From Planctomycetaceae bacterium (GTDB lineage Bacteria > Planctomycetota > Planctomycetia > Pirellulales > Pirellulaceae), in contig JAEUIQ010000008.1 of the NCBI GenBank assembly GCA_016794985.1, positions 1 through 64,000 on the forward strand: a stretch of DNA of 64,000 bases, in the 5' to 3' direction. Both the position numbers and the translations under genes were made by a program. The notes under the pieces were generated by a model that had not been told where the DNA came from, ran no database searches, and was given only the letters and a program-made list of their open reading frames with translations. Positions 9,786 to 18,512 of the stretch are shown piece after piece (the stretch's first letter is position 1; each line of letters begins with the position of its first letter).

Positions 9786-9825
9786 GGTGACTGTCCCCGG
9801 CTAGTACCGAATCGGTGACTGTCTC
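9786..9825 (+). repeat. Two GTGACTGTCCCC motif copies near the transposase 3' side
   Basis: GGTGACTGTCCCC occurs at 9786 and a one-base variant GGTGACTGTCTCC at 9813, each preceded by a short CCGAACT or CCGAATC. They are about 300 bp beyond the stop codon of the leftward transposase gene and have the same orientation as every other copy in the island. Confidence 0.85.
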
Positions 9826-10121
9826 CGAATGCAGTGCTCCCGGAATGCAGTGCGACTGCGTTGACAGCCCAGCCCAGCATGGAAACCGGTGATAGTTTCC
9901 AGAATCATCAAATCGTCGGTAGTGCTTAAGTAGGAAGCAAGAATTAACACGATCCGATCCGCCCAATTCCAGACTTCGGTTCTTGCTAAATGCGTTGATA
10001 AACACCAGAATTCAAAGCTACGTTCGATTTTGAATCGACGAGCGGACGATTTCTGGGGCCGCGGCAAAATTCTCGCGGAATGAACTAACTCACGGAGTCA
10101 TCAGGTGGAAAGCACACACAA

Positions 10122-11219
10122 CTAGCTGGCGACGTATGCTGGGTTATCGCATTCCCTCATGCCGAGAGGTTCGCTGAATCGTCTGCGCTTGGTCGATTTG
10201 AATCGTTGGCCGAACATCCAAATTGACTCGAAAAAGCCGGTTGGTTCCAACCCCAATTGTTGTAAGATTGGTAGTGCGTCGTCTGGTATGAAACCACTTC
10301 CTCCAACTCGCTGTTGACGACCGGCCAAGTCGAGCAACAACAAGTATTTTGTTAGAGAGATTCGAACGGCGCCTCGCTGGCTAACTCGGCGCGGTTTCGG
10401 CGGTGATTCGTTTTGCATTCCATCGGATTCGCAGGCTGACTCGCGGACGTGAGCGTCAATTTCAATTGGGCTCAGCCATCCACTGCAACTGTGATCCATT
10501 CGCTCCCACCGAGCCATTTCCGAGCCAGATTCTAACTGCAAGACAATCCGATTGTTCGCTTGAGTTGCGATATGGATCCGCAAGTCGTCCAGCCGATCTT
10601 TCGCTCCCGTGAAGTCAGATTGTTCGATCGAACGTGCAATGTTCGCGCGGATCGGGTTGAGGTCAACATACAGCATGCATTTTAGAATCGACGCTTGGTC
10701 CAGCAAGACATGCGATTTGAATCGCTCTTCCCAAAAATGGCCTTTTTTCTGGTCTTCGTAATTGGCTCGTGAGGCGATATGTTGCGCGTAACTGCGCATC
10801 ATCCAACTTACATCGGACAACTGCACTCGAATTTTATCGATCAATTCGGGGTTATTTACAATTGCCTGAATTCGCTTGGCTGAGGGTTCAATTATCTTCC
10901 CAGATCGGTCGCGTTTGGGCGTAATCATTAACCAACGCCGAGCTACTTCATCAGGAGACCACCTTGAGGCAATATCGGGCCGCGAGCGCACGACCAGGTG
11001 AGTGTGATTGTGCATGATCGCGTAGGTGAGAATCTCGATCGCATAGACCATCGCCAAGTGTTCAAGTCGATCGCGCGACCAACTTCGTCGATGCTCACGA
11101 TCGACTCCAGTTAGAGGATCCTTTCCACAAAGTTGCATCGCGCGAATACACCGGTTCCAAATGTGAACAACCTGAACGACTTTTGGATCAATGGTTACTT
11201 TTCGCGGTTTCCGAGCCAT
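10122..11219 (-). CDS. REP-associated tyrosine transposase (Y1/RAYT family)
   Basis: The 365-residue protein has the Y1 HUH transposase signature. The metal-binding His pair is in MHNHTHLVVR (His72 and His74). A GHFWEERFKSH segment follows at about 160-170. The candidate catalytic tyrosine, Tyr184, is in ILKCMLYVDLNPIRANI. This arrangement is characteristic of TnpA-REP enzymes, which cut and join single strands at short palindromic repeats. The C-terminal 150 residues are an extra region typical of the large planctomycete versions. The ATG at 11219 is preceded by CAGGAGT, so this start is preferred over 11246. The frame is intact. Clusters of GTGACTGTCCCC motifs lie on both sides, and they are the obvious candidate substrates. 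Confidence 0.88.
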   Translation of the reverse strand: MARKPRKVTIDPKVVQVVHIWNRCIRAMQLCGKDPLTGVDREHRRSWSRDRLEHLAMVYAIEILTYAIMHNHTHLVVRSRPDIASRWSPDEVARRWLMITPKRDRSGKIIEPSAKRIQAIVNNPELIDKIRVQLSDVSWMMRSYAQHIASRANYEDQKKGHFWEERFKSHVLLDQASILKCMLYVDLNPIRANIARSIEQSDFTGAKDRLDDLRIHIATQANNRIVLQLESGSEMARWERMDHSCSGWLSPIEIDAHVRESACESDGMQNESPPKPRRVSQRGAVRISLTKYLLLLDLAGRQQRVGGSGFIPDDALPILQQLGLEPTGFFESIWMFGQRFKSTKRRRFSEPLGMRECDNPAYVAS

Positions 11220-11577
11220 GATGGGACTCCTGATTCGATGGGACAATTAAAAACGGCAACCACCACTCAGCATCAATGACAAGGGTGATTTCAAATATAG
11301 AAAACGCCACCGTATCCCATCGGTAAGCAAAACACATTGCACAAATTGTATCGATGCAAAACGATGGCTGCAACCAAAATTCTGGAAATTAATGTGTATT
11401 GCGGGATTTTTCGTTGGTTTCACTCATCGTGCTGCAAGCGGATTGACTTCGGTGGCTGTTTGAGCAAGCCGATGTTCGGCTTGATTCTTGTCGAGCGCGA
11501 TAAATCCTCAGATCTCGCCGATTCGTGTCGATGTATTCCTATTGTTCGTAGGGCCGGTTTCCGTTCGTGTGTCGTTC
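11220..11577. other. Upstream region of the transposase gene
   Basis: These 358 bp hold the transposase promoter and ribosome site but no recognisable gene. Short rightward frames (for example from 11337) lack ribosome sites and family resemblance. No inverted terminal repeats typical of an insertion sequence were found immediately around the transposase gene, as expected for a RAYT. Confidence 0.5.
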
Positions 11578-12207
11578 GAGTGACTGTCCATAAACAACTC
11601 GCCCCAAACATGTCCTTTGAGTGACTGTCCCCGTCAAACAACTCGCCCCAAGACCAACCTCGGTGACCAACCTCGGTGACTGTCCCCAATGGTTTCCCGA
11701 TGGTTCTCTTGGTGACTGTCCCCGACGGTTCTCTCCCCGATCGTGATGTCAGTGACTGTCCCCGTTGGTACTCTCAGTGGTTGTCTCGGTGACTGTCCCC
11801 AACGGTTTCCCGATGGTTCTCTCAGTGACTGTCCCCGATAGTTCCCGATGGTATTCTCAGTGACTGTCCCCGATGGTTGTCTCCCCGATGGTTGTCGTGA
11901 TGTCGGTGACTGTCCCCGATGGTTGTCCCCGATGGTATCCCCGATGGTACTTTCCCCGATGGTACTCTCAGTGACTGTCCCCGATGGTTGTCGTGATGTC
12001 GGTGACTGTCCCCGATGGTACTCTCCCCGATGGTACTCTCAGTGGTTGTCTCGGTGACTGTCCCCAATGGTACTTTCCCAATGGTACTTTCCCCGATGGT
12101 ACTCTCAGTGACTGTCCCCGATGGTATCAGTGACTGTCCCCGATGGTACCCGATGGTCTCTCCCCGATGGTATCAGTGACTGTCCCCGATGGTTCCCGAT
12201 GGTTCGC
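11578..12207 (+). repeat. Dense array of about 15 GTGACTGTCCCC motifs
   Basis: By eye there are about 15 copies of GTGACTGTCC in some 630 bp, all in one orientation. Most sit in the frame CAGTGACTGTCCCCGATGGT or CGGTGACTGTCCCC. Between them are many copies of a second short module, CCCCGATGGTACTCTC and variants. Longer blocks are also duplicated; for example TTGTCGTGATGTCGGTGACT occurs twice. The array begins about 360 bp upstream of the transposase start. On the transposase coding strand the motif reads GGGGACAGTCAC. Confidence 0.92.
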
Positions 12208-12379
12208 CTAGATTGACAACGACTCAACTCATCGTTTCTTCTGCTTCAACGGTGAAACTCCTCATCGGCACGAACATTCCGAAGGCCGCCATGGCCAGCG
12301 CCAGTGCCAACGTAAAAACAGAGAAGACTAAACTCAATGAGACTAAACTCAGTGAGTGTCCACAGGGGCGTCTCCCTAC

Positions 12380-12549
12380 GGGCAACGCTGTGAAGTGTCT
12401 TTTCTGGCCAATACTGGCCCGAATGGGCCGAAGCAACCCTAGCCGGTATGCGCGAGCCACCGGTTAGTTTCGCATCACGCTCAGAAAAAGCCTGAAAGGC
12501 CGACACAAGTGGTGAGATCGGCACTAAAAAATGCTTCACAGCGTTGCCC
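12380..12549 (-). mobile_element. Structured 170-bp element, copy A, with perfect 16-bp terminal inverted repeats
   Basis: The element starts with GGGCAACGCTGTGAAG (12380-12395) and ends with its exact reverse complement (12534-12549). The flanking bases on both sides are TAC, a possible 3-bp target duplication. The interior, read on the minus strand, contains GGCCTTTCAGG, CTAACCGGTGGCTCGCGC and CGGCCCATTCGGGCC. These recur in two further copies at 41.2 and 45.4 kb. It has no transposase of its own, so a MITE-like nonautonomous element fits, but a structured RNA or terminator-like repeat is also possible. A leftward open frame across it is probably not a gene. Confidence 0.7.
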
Positions 12550-12865
12550 TACGGGCGTCCCGCTTTTGCGAGTCGTGCTGGCGCGGTTACGCTGACACTG
12601 GAAGTGTTGCCTATGTGGCTGCCCGTCACGTGGGTTTGATATACTGGTGTTACCAATTTCAACGTTAGGTCAGTGACACGTAGCAAGTGGGGCGCCACCG
12701 AACTCGCTCGGTAGTACTCGGATTCACTATCTCAAATTCTCAACTCGCTCGCCTACCGTCGAATGCGAACCGGTCGATGGGCCGACACGTTTGCCAATCG
12801 AACATTGCTGAGAACGCCCGGGTTTACACCCGCAAACCAAAAAAGTCTGTACTCACAGTTGATTG
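12550..12865. other. Non-coding stretch after element copy A
   Basis: No convincing gene was seen in these 316 bp. A 60-codon rightward frame at 12687-12869 has no ribosome site and no recognisable sequence. The first 20 bases repeat the ACGGGCG context seen left of element copy A. Confidence 0.45.
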
Positions 12866-13105
12866 CTAGCGGCCTTCTTGCGGCCTTGTCAAAAGCAGAG
12901 CCTGTCTCGCAGCCTGCCAATCCGAGTCACTAAGGTTAGCGACAATCCCAAAAATCTGCTGAATCAGTCGGGCCGCGTTCTGCCAGAAACGCTGACGCCG
13001 TGTCGCGACTGTTCGTGACGAATCCGCGTCCGACTGGCAAAAAAACACATGGCGACGATTTGAACTGTAGATCAAAATCGCTCGTTCGTCAGGACTATTT
13101 CCCAA
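12866..13105 (-). CDS. Possible translationally coupled 79-residue protein
   Basis: An open frame begins with TTG inside the last codons of the DapA-like gene, overlapping its stop by 11 bases (TTGGGAAATAG), and runs for 79 codons. The peptide is compositionally reasonable, with a helical stretch around [19 protein letters not shown] and an amphipathic [12 protein letters not shown]. Termination-reinitiation at an overlapping TTG would explain its expression. No family was recognised and there is no independent ribosome site, so it may be chance. Confidence 0.35.
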   Translation of the reverse strand: MGNSPDERAILIYSSNRRHVFFCQSDADSSRTVATRRQRFWQNAARLIQQIFGIVANLSDSDWQAARQALLLTRPQEGR

Positions 13106-14111
13106 GTTGTTTCAAAACATCTTGGACGATGCGTTCGATTTGGCTGGCGGTCATCGGGGCCGATTGCTGACAACCACCAACGGGTTGATCGGCGAATCCT
13201 TCTTGACTCAAGATGCATTGCAATTGCCCCGTCAGCTTCTCAAGTTGTTCTTGTTGAACTTGGGACTTAGGTTGTCTTCCCGTCCCCGTTTGAAATCCGC
13301 GCAATTGCAGCGCCGCCCGGAAACCGTCGGGAAACTCCGACGAGTACAGCATGACATCGAATAATCGCAGGAGTCGCAATTGCAAGTCCAAGGCTTCGTG
13401 CAAACGCCCCGCCGTCATCGTATCGTACAACTTCCTCGTAATCTCGGGAACGATTCCACTGGAGGCATTCGTGCCGCCGTCGCATCCGATCAAGAGCATA
13501 GGAACCAGAGCCGTGTCCCATCCGGTCAGGAACGAGAAATCAGGGCGATGCGGTCGAACCGCGTCGATCATTCGCAACATGTGGGAAACATCCCCCGATG
13601 AATCCTTGATCCCAGTAACCCTGGGGCATTCCAGCGCCAACCGTTTTACCGTCGGCACATCGATCGGCGAGGCAAACAACGGGATGTTGTAAAGCGTCAC
13701 ATCGATCGGCGAGTGGTCAGCGATTTCTTTGAAATACGCATAGACCGCTTCGGGGCCCAATCGATAATAAAACGGCGACACAATTGCCACTGCTCGGCAG
13801 CCTAAGGCGTAATAATGTTCGCAGGCTTCAATCGTTTCGCGCACATTGGCCTCGGCGGCTCCCGCCAGGATCGGAACCCGCCCTGCCGTTTGATCTGCGA
13901 CAATTTCGATGATCCGCCGACGTTCCTGGGGGTTGAACCGCGTAAACTCGCCCGTCGATCCGTTCGGGTACAGTCCGTGAACCCCCCGTTCGATCAACCA
14001 GTCGATATAACGCCGCATTTCGCGTTCGTTGATTTCCCCGCGATTGTCGAGCAAGGTCAAGTTGGGAGTGAAAATTCCTTTGAGGACCGAAGGTTGCTGG
14101 ATGTCGGGCAT
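13095..14111 (-). CDS. Dihydrodipicolinate synthase-family aldolase
   Basis: The protein is a 338-residue class I aldolase of the DapA/N-acetylneuraminate lyase superfamily. It has the carboxylate-binding GSTGE motif (residues 51-55), the proton-shuttling tyrosine in YNIP (Tyr141) and the Schiff-base lysine in GIKDSSGD (Lys169). These enzymes condense or split 2-keto acids such as pyruvate. The C-terminal tail is about 40 residues longer than in typical DapA, and no lysine-pathway gene is adjacent. A sugar-acid or sialic-acid type substrate is therefore as likely as lysine synthesis. The ATG at 14111 is preferred; upstream TTG codons in the frame lack ribosome sites. A small frame overlaps the 3' end. 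Confidence 0.82.
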   Translation of the reverse strand: MPDIQQPSVLKGIFTPNLTLLDNRGEINEREMRRYIDWLIERGVHGLYPNGSTGEFTRFNPQERRRIIEIVADQTAGRVPILAGAAEANVRETIEACEHYYALGCRAVAIVSPFYYRLGPEAVYAYFKEIADHSPIDVTLYNIPLFASPIDVPTVKRLALECPRVTGIKDSSGDVSHMLRMIDAVRPHRPDFSFLTGWDTALVPMLLIGCDGGTNASSGIVPEITRKLYDTMTAGRLHEALDLQLRLLRLFDVMLYSSEFPDGFRAALQLRGFQTGTGRQPKSQVQQEQLEKLTGQLQCILSQEGFADQPVGGCQQSAPMTASQIERIVQDVLKQLGK

Positions 14112-14282
14112 GGTCGTGATCGCGGCGTATTCTTGTAAAAAGTCAGCGGAACCCAGGAGCTGGAGCAATTTTTGTGCGGCGTTTTGCCGTCAATCCATGT
14201 GGCCATAGTGGACGGTTTTCGCTACGCTATCGTACCAACACCAGTGGCGAAATTGTAGCTCTGGCCACCGAACGGAGTAGCC

Positions 14283-14361
14283 GGGCGGATTCACGCGGGC
14301 GGACCGTGCGGGCGGATCGCGCGGGCGGATCGCGCGGGCGGATCGCGCGGGCGGATCGTGC
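14283..14361 (+). repeat. Six tandem copies of a 13-bp GC-rich unit
   Basis: The unit GGGCGGATCGCGC starts at about 14283, 14297, 14310, 14323, 14336 and 14349. The first two copies are diverged. It lies between the DapA-like and sulfotransferase genes, which diverge, so it is close to both promoters. Length variation by slippage would be expected. Confidence 0.85.
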
Positions 14362-14459
14362 GGTCCCGCGCCTGTGGGCACCCGGAAAGCCCCATCCGGT
14401 GTGGCAAGCCTTTCCTACTGGCGGTTCGTGTTCGATGGTTCTGATGGCTGCCGAGTATA

Positions 14460-14493
14460 GTTCAGTTTTGGAGACTGGACTGCCAAACTGAAC
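14460..14493 (+). other. Hairpin before the sulfotransferase gene
   Basis: GTTCAGTTTTGG (14460-14471) pairs with CCAAACTGAAC (14483-14493) apart from one bulged T, around an 11-base loop. It lies about 30 bp before the sulfotransferase start, so it may sit in the 5' leader. There is no T tract, and it does not complete a tRNA. Confidence 0.5.
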
Positions 14494-14521
14494 CAGCCCC
14501 GAGTTCAAATCTCAGGAAAAC

Positions 14522-15709
14522 TTGCCGAAAGTGTCAGCAAAATCCTCCTCGACGGACAATCGATACCCGTTTTACTCGCCTCGCTTCTGGAACGGAATGC
14601 GAATGAGCGATTACGCGGGCTTGTTGAGTCACCATCGTTTTGCGGTTTCCTGGCAGCGGCTACCCATGTTCTTCTTGGTGGGAGGCTGCTCGGTTGCCAA
14701 TTCCGTGTTGTCGGCCATGCAAGATTGGCGGTACGGCAAGCGGATTCGGCACCAGCCGATTGAACCTGCTCCGATTTTCGTCGTCGGCCATTGGCGGAGC
14801 GGAACGACGCTGCTACATGAATTATTGTCGTTGGACGATCGGTTCAGCTACCCAACGACGCTGGAGTGTTTTCTCCCTCATCATTTCCTAGTTTCGGAGC
14901 CGTTGTTTCGTCCGTTGTTGAAGGTGCTGCTGCCTTCGCGACGTCCGATGGATAACATGCCGACTGGGGTCGATTTGCCACAAGAAGACGAATTCGCTTT
15001 GGCCGCGATGGGCGCTCCATCGCCCTACCAGCAAATCGCATTTCCCAACATGCCAGCTCGGCACACCAACCTCTTGAATATGGAGAATGTTGCCCCGCAG
15101 GTTGAAGCGGCGTTTGCGGATAATTTGACGAAGTTTTTGCAAACGTTGATGTTGAAAAAGAACAAGCGGTTGATTCTCAAGTCGCCCACACATACGGGAC
15201 GTATCGCATGGTTGGCAAAGCGATATCCTGGTAGCAAGTTTGTGCATATTGCAAGGAACCCGGTCGAGGTCTTTTTGTCGACCAAGAGATTGTGGCGGCG
15301 CTTGCATGAAGTCCAGGGATTCCAGTTGCCGCGATACTCCGATGCCGACCTTTCTGAAATAGTCCATCGCGACTACCAAGCGATGTACCAAGGATACATG
15401 AAAGGGCGGCGAGAAATGGCGGCTGACCAATGGACCGAAGTTCAATTCGAGCAATTGATTGCGGATGCTCCGTCTGTGATACGTCAGATTTATCAGCGAT
15501 TGAATCTAGGAGATTCCAGCCAACTCGAAGGTGCGGTGACAGAGAATATGCGTGAACGAAAGAACTACCAAGCCGCGGACTATCAGTATCCGCCCGACAC
15601 GGTGGCAGATGTCATGCGGCGCTGGGGGCAATACGCCTTAACTTTTGGGTACGATCTAAACAGTGGTGAACCTCTATCCGTACCTGCCGAGTTAAGGTCA
15701 CGCGCCTAA
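14522..15709 (+). CDS. Sulfotransferase family protein
   Basis: The 395-residue protein shows the two cofactor motifs of PAPS-dependent sulfotransferases: a 5'-phosphosulfate loop in VVGHWRSGTTLLHELL (about residues 87-102) and a 3'-phosphate-binding segment in HIARNPVEVFLSTKRLW. Enzymes of this type move sulfate from PAPS to hydroxyl or amino groups of sugars, lipids or small molecules. Planctomycetes often carry many of them. The acceptor cannot be inferred here. The TTG start is chosen because CAGGAAAA lies just upstream; the first ATG codons are 25 or more residues inside. The next gene, a response regulator, starts 1 bp after the stop, so the two are almost certainly co-transcribed. Confidence 0.85.
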   Translation: MPKVSAKSSSTDNRYPFYSPRFWNGMRMSDYAGLLSHHRFAVSWQRLPMFFLVGGCSVANSVLSAMQDWRYGKRIRHQPIEPAPIFVVGHWRSGTTLLHELLSLDDRFSYPTTLECFLPHHFLVSEPLFRPLLKVLLPSRRPMDNMPTGVDLPQEDEFALAAMGAPSPYQQIAFPNMPARHTNLLNMENVAPQVEAAFADNLTKFLQTLMLKKNKRLILKSPTHTGRIAWLAKRYPGSKFVHIARNPVEVFLSTKRLWRRLHEVQGFQLPRYSDADLSEIVHRDYQAMYQGYMKGRREMAADQWTEVQFEQLIADAPSVIRQIYQRLNLGDSSQLEGAVTENMRERKNYQAADYQYPPDTVADVMRRWGQYALTFGYDLNSGEPLSVPAELRSRA

Positions 15710-15710
15710 C

Positions 15711-16451
15711 ATGGTCGACTCCATCAAGAAGCCTCGCATTCTATTGGTCGAAGACGAGCAACACTTAGCATTCGGTATCGAATTCAATCTGAAGCGGGCG
15801 GGCTACGAAGTTGTTGTTGAAATGGATGGACAGAGTGCGGACCGGCGTTTGACCGAGCAGGCTCCTCTCTTTGATCTGGTGATCTTGGACTTGATGTTGC
15901 CCGGGCTGAATGGCTACGACATCTGTCGGCGACTACGAAAGGCCGGTGGGCAAATGCCGGTCTTGATTCTCAGCGCTCGCTCCTTGCCCGAAGATCGAAC
16001 TCGTGGGTTTGAAGTTGGTGCAGACCAGTATCTGACGAAACCTTTTGATTTGGAGGAGTTGCTAACACGCGTCAAACACCTGTTGATCCGTTTCAAGAAC
16101 ATCACCGGATCGACGACGCTGGCGGTCGATGCGGAACCGGAATCGGTGGTAAAAATTGGGCCGTTCGAATTGGATTTCAATAGCTACCAAGTTACTCGCG
16201 ATGGCGAGTTTGTGCAGCAGCTGACCAGTTTGGAAGCCAAGCTCCTCAAGTACTTTATCAAGAATGCGGGCCGCGTTATCTCGCGAGGTGAACTTTTGGA
16301 GAACGTTTGGGAATTAGAAAATGAGGTACTCAGTCGGGCTCCGGATCAGTTCATCCGCCGACTGAGGAAATTGTTGGAAAGAGACCCGGCTCAACCGACG
16401 ATCATTCAGACCGTGCGTGATGCCGGGTATCGATTCGTGGTGCCGGAATAG
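15711..16451 (+). CDS. OmpR/PhoB-type response regulator (orphan)
   Basis: The 246-residue two-domain regulator has an N-terminal receiver domain with acidic residues in LLVEDEQ (Glu14, Asp15), the phosphorylation site Asp60 in DLVILDLMLPG, and Lys110 in TKPFD. The C-terminal domain (about 145-246) is a winged-helix DNA-binding domain of the OmpR type, ending in the usual TVRDAGYRF wing. The gene starts 1 bp after the sulfotransferase stop. No histidine kinase gene is nearby, so its partner must be encoded elsewhere. It converges on the outer-membrane-like gene, with 1 bp between their stop codons. Confidence 0.93.
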   Translation: MVDSIKKPRILLVEDEQHLAFGIEFNLKRAGYEVVVEMDGQSADRRLTEQAPLFDLVILDLMLPGLNGYDICRRLRKAGGQMPVLILSARSLPEDRTRGFEVGADQYLTKPFDLEELLTRVKHLLIRFKNITGSTTLAVDAEPESVVKIGPFELDFNSYQVTRDGEFVQQLTSLEAKLLKYFIKNAGRVISRGELLENVWELENEVLSRAPDQFIRRLRKLLERDPAQPTIIQTVRDAGYRFVVPE

Positions 16452-16452
16452 C

Positions 16453-18498
16453 CTACCACTTCTTGCGCAGTTCGACTCGGACCCCGTGCAAATCATCATT
16501 CGATTCACGCATGCCGTACATCAAGTCGCTTCTAAGAATCACGGTATTGTTGAGCGGAATTTGGTAACGCAAGCCAGCGCCGTATTGCGGATCTCCCGCT
16601 TGAGTTAGCTTGCCTTCCATCGGCAATACCATCGCGGTTTCCAATACCAACTGCTGGCTAAAGTCATCAGCCAATAGGTTAAGTCCCATCGCCCCACCGA
16701 GTGTATTGTTGGCAGTATCGTCCAAGAACGGAAAGCCTGTCAGTCCATCAGTTTCAAACAGAATTCCCGTGTTCCGAAGCACGCCACCGGACAACGGATC
16801 ACGCGCCGCCGATTGAGGGCGATCAAAGCCGGCAAAAAAGTTGAAGTAGGGGATTCGGGTGGAAGGGTAGTTGGTAATCAGCGAGTTTTCCAATAGCAAT
16901 AAGGTGCCATCCGCTGTTTGCTCGATTCCATTCGGGTTTTGTCCGGAGTTGTTGATAATGCGAACACTGTTGGATAGCCACGTTCCGAAGCGACGTGTGA
17001 ATGCTACGCTAGTGTTGTGGTAGCTGCGATCCAGAATTCGATTGTCCTCCAAGTAGGCATAATCCAGTTCCATGTAGCCGCCCCAGGCTTCAATAAACTG
17101 CGCGAAGCCATAAAGGTTGGCGGCACTGTTCTCGTTGTTGAAAGCCGGGCTGCTGACATTGTCAAAACCGACAAAAAAAGTCGTATCCATATTGGCGATA
17201 TCGAGTAACGGGCTATTCCGCGCAGGAATCGTGGCCGCTGCGCCCAAAAAGGCGTCTTCTAGCCACACTCCATTCTGAAACAAGAGCGGCATGACACCGA
17301 TGGCGAAAGGCAAATCGAATGGCAGCGTTTTGTTGGTGACACCGCCCCACATTGCCCCCAGGTCACCCTCGAAATAGCCAAAGATAACGTCCGGATTCAG
17401 TTCCGAGATAAACGTCGAATCGCCGTCGTCCAGCAGCCGGGTGAAGTTCGGGCCGCGATTCAACGGTGTCATGAACCAATGGATGCGTTCGGTCGACGTG
17501 ATGCGAAGGTCGAAATCCAAGTTCAAACGGTGAGCCCACACGCTAAAGTTGTTGCCGTTGGCCGTGTTCGAAGCCCAGGCGGTTCGATAGTCGCCATAGA
17601 CCAAGAATTGAGGAATGATGGGATTGTGCGTGCCAAATAACGTGATCCCAGGTTTGATTTGACCTCGGTTGTACCAAGGCTTGAACCACTCCACCAACGG
17701 GCGCTGTGTTCGATTTAGCGACTTGCCCATGTAGACGTTTTGTTGAGCAGAAGGATCGTATCCTTCCCAACAACCTAACTCGTCCGAAAAGTCATAGGGT
17801 GAGTATTCGACCAACGCAGCGCCACTCGACATCCCGGGTGGAGCATATTCGAATCGCGCGTCCGCGCGTGGTTGTTCGGCCAAGAGAAAGGAGGTTCCGC
17901 CCAATGAACCAGCAATGCCGGTGTTGGGGGCATTGGGCGTTGAGATTGGCGCCGGTCCCGAGTTTGTGTTGTTCGGTAAGCCGTTAGGAGGATCTGAACT
18001 GGTAACACCTTCAGTATTGGTTAAAGGTTGCAGGCCAAGCGTGGTGTTGTTAACCACCGGTGTTCCAGATGATCCAACATTGCTCGGCAAGCCGCTGGCG
18101 ACGCGCTGAGGAGGGGCAGCGGCAGCCGGTTCTTGCCAATTGGGTAACTCCAGTTCAGGCGAATCGTATCCTGTCTGTCCCGTCGTGTGGGTCAAGTCGT
18201 TTAGATATTGAATCGGTTGCACGTTGCCATAGGTCCCTGGCGGCCTTCCCGAGCTGCTTGGCTCCAACACAGGTAGCATCGAGCGACGCGACGAGGGCTG
18301 GAACGAGCCCGTTGACTGCGGCGCAGTCGCTTGGAAATAGCGAGCGGCCGGTGCGGGACCTCGAGAAATGTGAGAGTCGGGCTTGACTAACGGACGAAAC
18401 GACTGCCCTTCCGTCGTGCCGACCACCCAGCCCATGAAGACTGCGACTCCGAATGGGAGCCAATGACAAAGCCGATGTCGTCGAATCCAGTTGTTCAT
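16453..18498 (-). CDS. Secreted beta-barrel-like outer membrane protein
   Basis: The 681-residue protein has an N-terminal signal sequence (hydrophobic core around WLPFGVAVFMGWVVG). Next is a low-complexity Pro/Asn/Gly/Ser region to about residue 200. From about 230 on it is rich in aromatic residues and alternating strands, with segments such as WAHRLNLDFDLRIT, and ends in VELRKKW. A C-terminal aromatic residue and the strand pattern suggest an outer-membrane barrel. No Pfam family was identified. The start at 18498 follows a very strong GGGGAGGA site. It lies 14 bp downstream of the pentaheme cytochrome gene on the same strand, so the two are probably one operon. Confidence 0.7.
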   Translation of the reverse strand: MNNWIRRHRLCHWLPFGVAVFMGWVVGTTEGQSFRPLVKPDSHISRGPAPAARYFQATAPQSTGSFQPSSRRSMLPVLEPSSSGRPPGTYGNVQPIQYLNDLTHTTGQTGYDSPELELPNWQEPAAAAPPQRVASGLPSNVGSSGTPVVNNTTLGLQPLTNTEGVTSSDPPNGLPNNTNSGPAPISTPNAPNTGIAGSLGGTSFLLAEQPRADARFEYAPPGMSSGAALVEYSPYDFSDELGCWEGYDPSAQQNVYMGKSLNRTQRPLVEWFKPWYNRGQIKPGITLFGTHNPIIPQFLVYGDYRTAWASNTANGNNFSVWAHRLNLDFDLRITSTERIHWFMTPLNRGPNFTRLLDDGDSTFISELNPDVIFGYFEGDLGAMWGGVTNKTLPFDLPFAIGVMPLLFQNGVWLEDAFLGAAATIPARNSPLLDIANMDTTFFVGFDNVSSPAFNNENSAANLYGFAQFIEAWGGYMELDYAYLEDNRILDRSYHNTSVAFTRRFGTWLSNSVRIINNSGQNPNGIEQTADGTLLLLENSLITNYPSTRIPYFNFFAGFDRPQSAARDPLSGGVLRNTGILFETDGLTGFPFLDDTANNTLGGAMGLNLLADDFSQQLVLETAMVLPMEGKLTQAGDPQYGAGLRYQIPLNNTVILRSDLMYGMRESNDDLHGVRVELRKKW

Positions 18499-18512
18499 GT
18501 GTTGGTCCTCCC

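Noticed and set aside
11578..12207. Possible CRISPR array or repeat-rich protein gene
   Set aside because: Spacing is irregular and the sequence between motifs is itself repeated; frames across it lack ribosome sites and only translate the repeat.
12246..12539. 97-codon leftward frame across element copy A
   Set aside because: The peptide resembles that from copy C, but the same frame is stopped in copy B, so the similarity reflects repeat DNA rather than a protein.
14460..14530. tRNA-like sequence with GTTCAAATC
   Set aside because: The T-arm has a mismatch, the acceptor arm would be formed at the wrong distance, and there is no D-arm; only a hairpin is kept.
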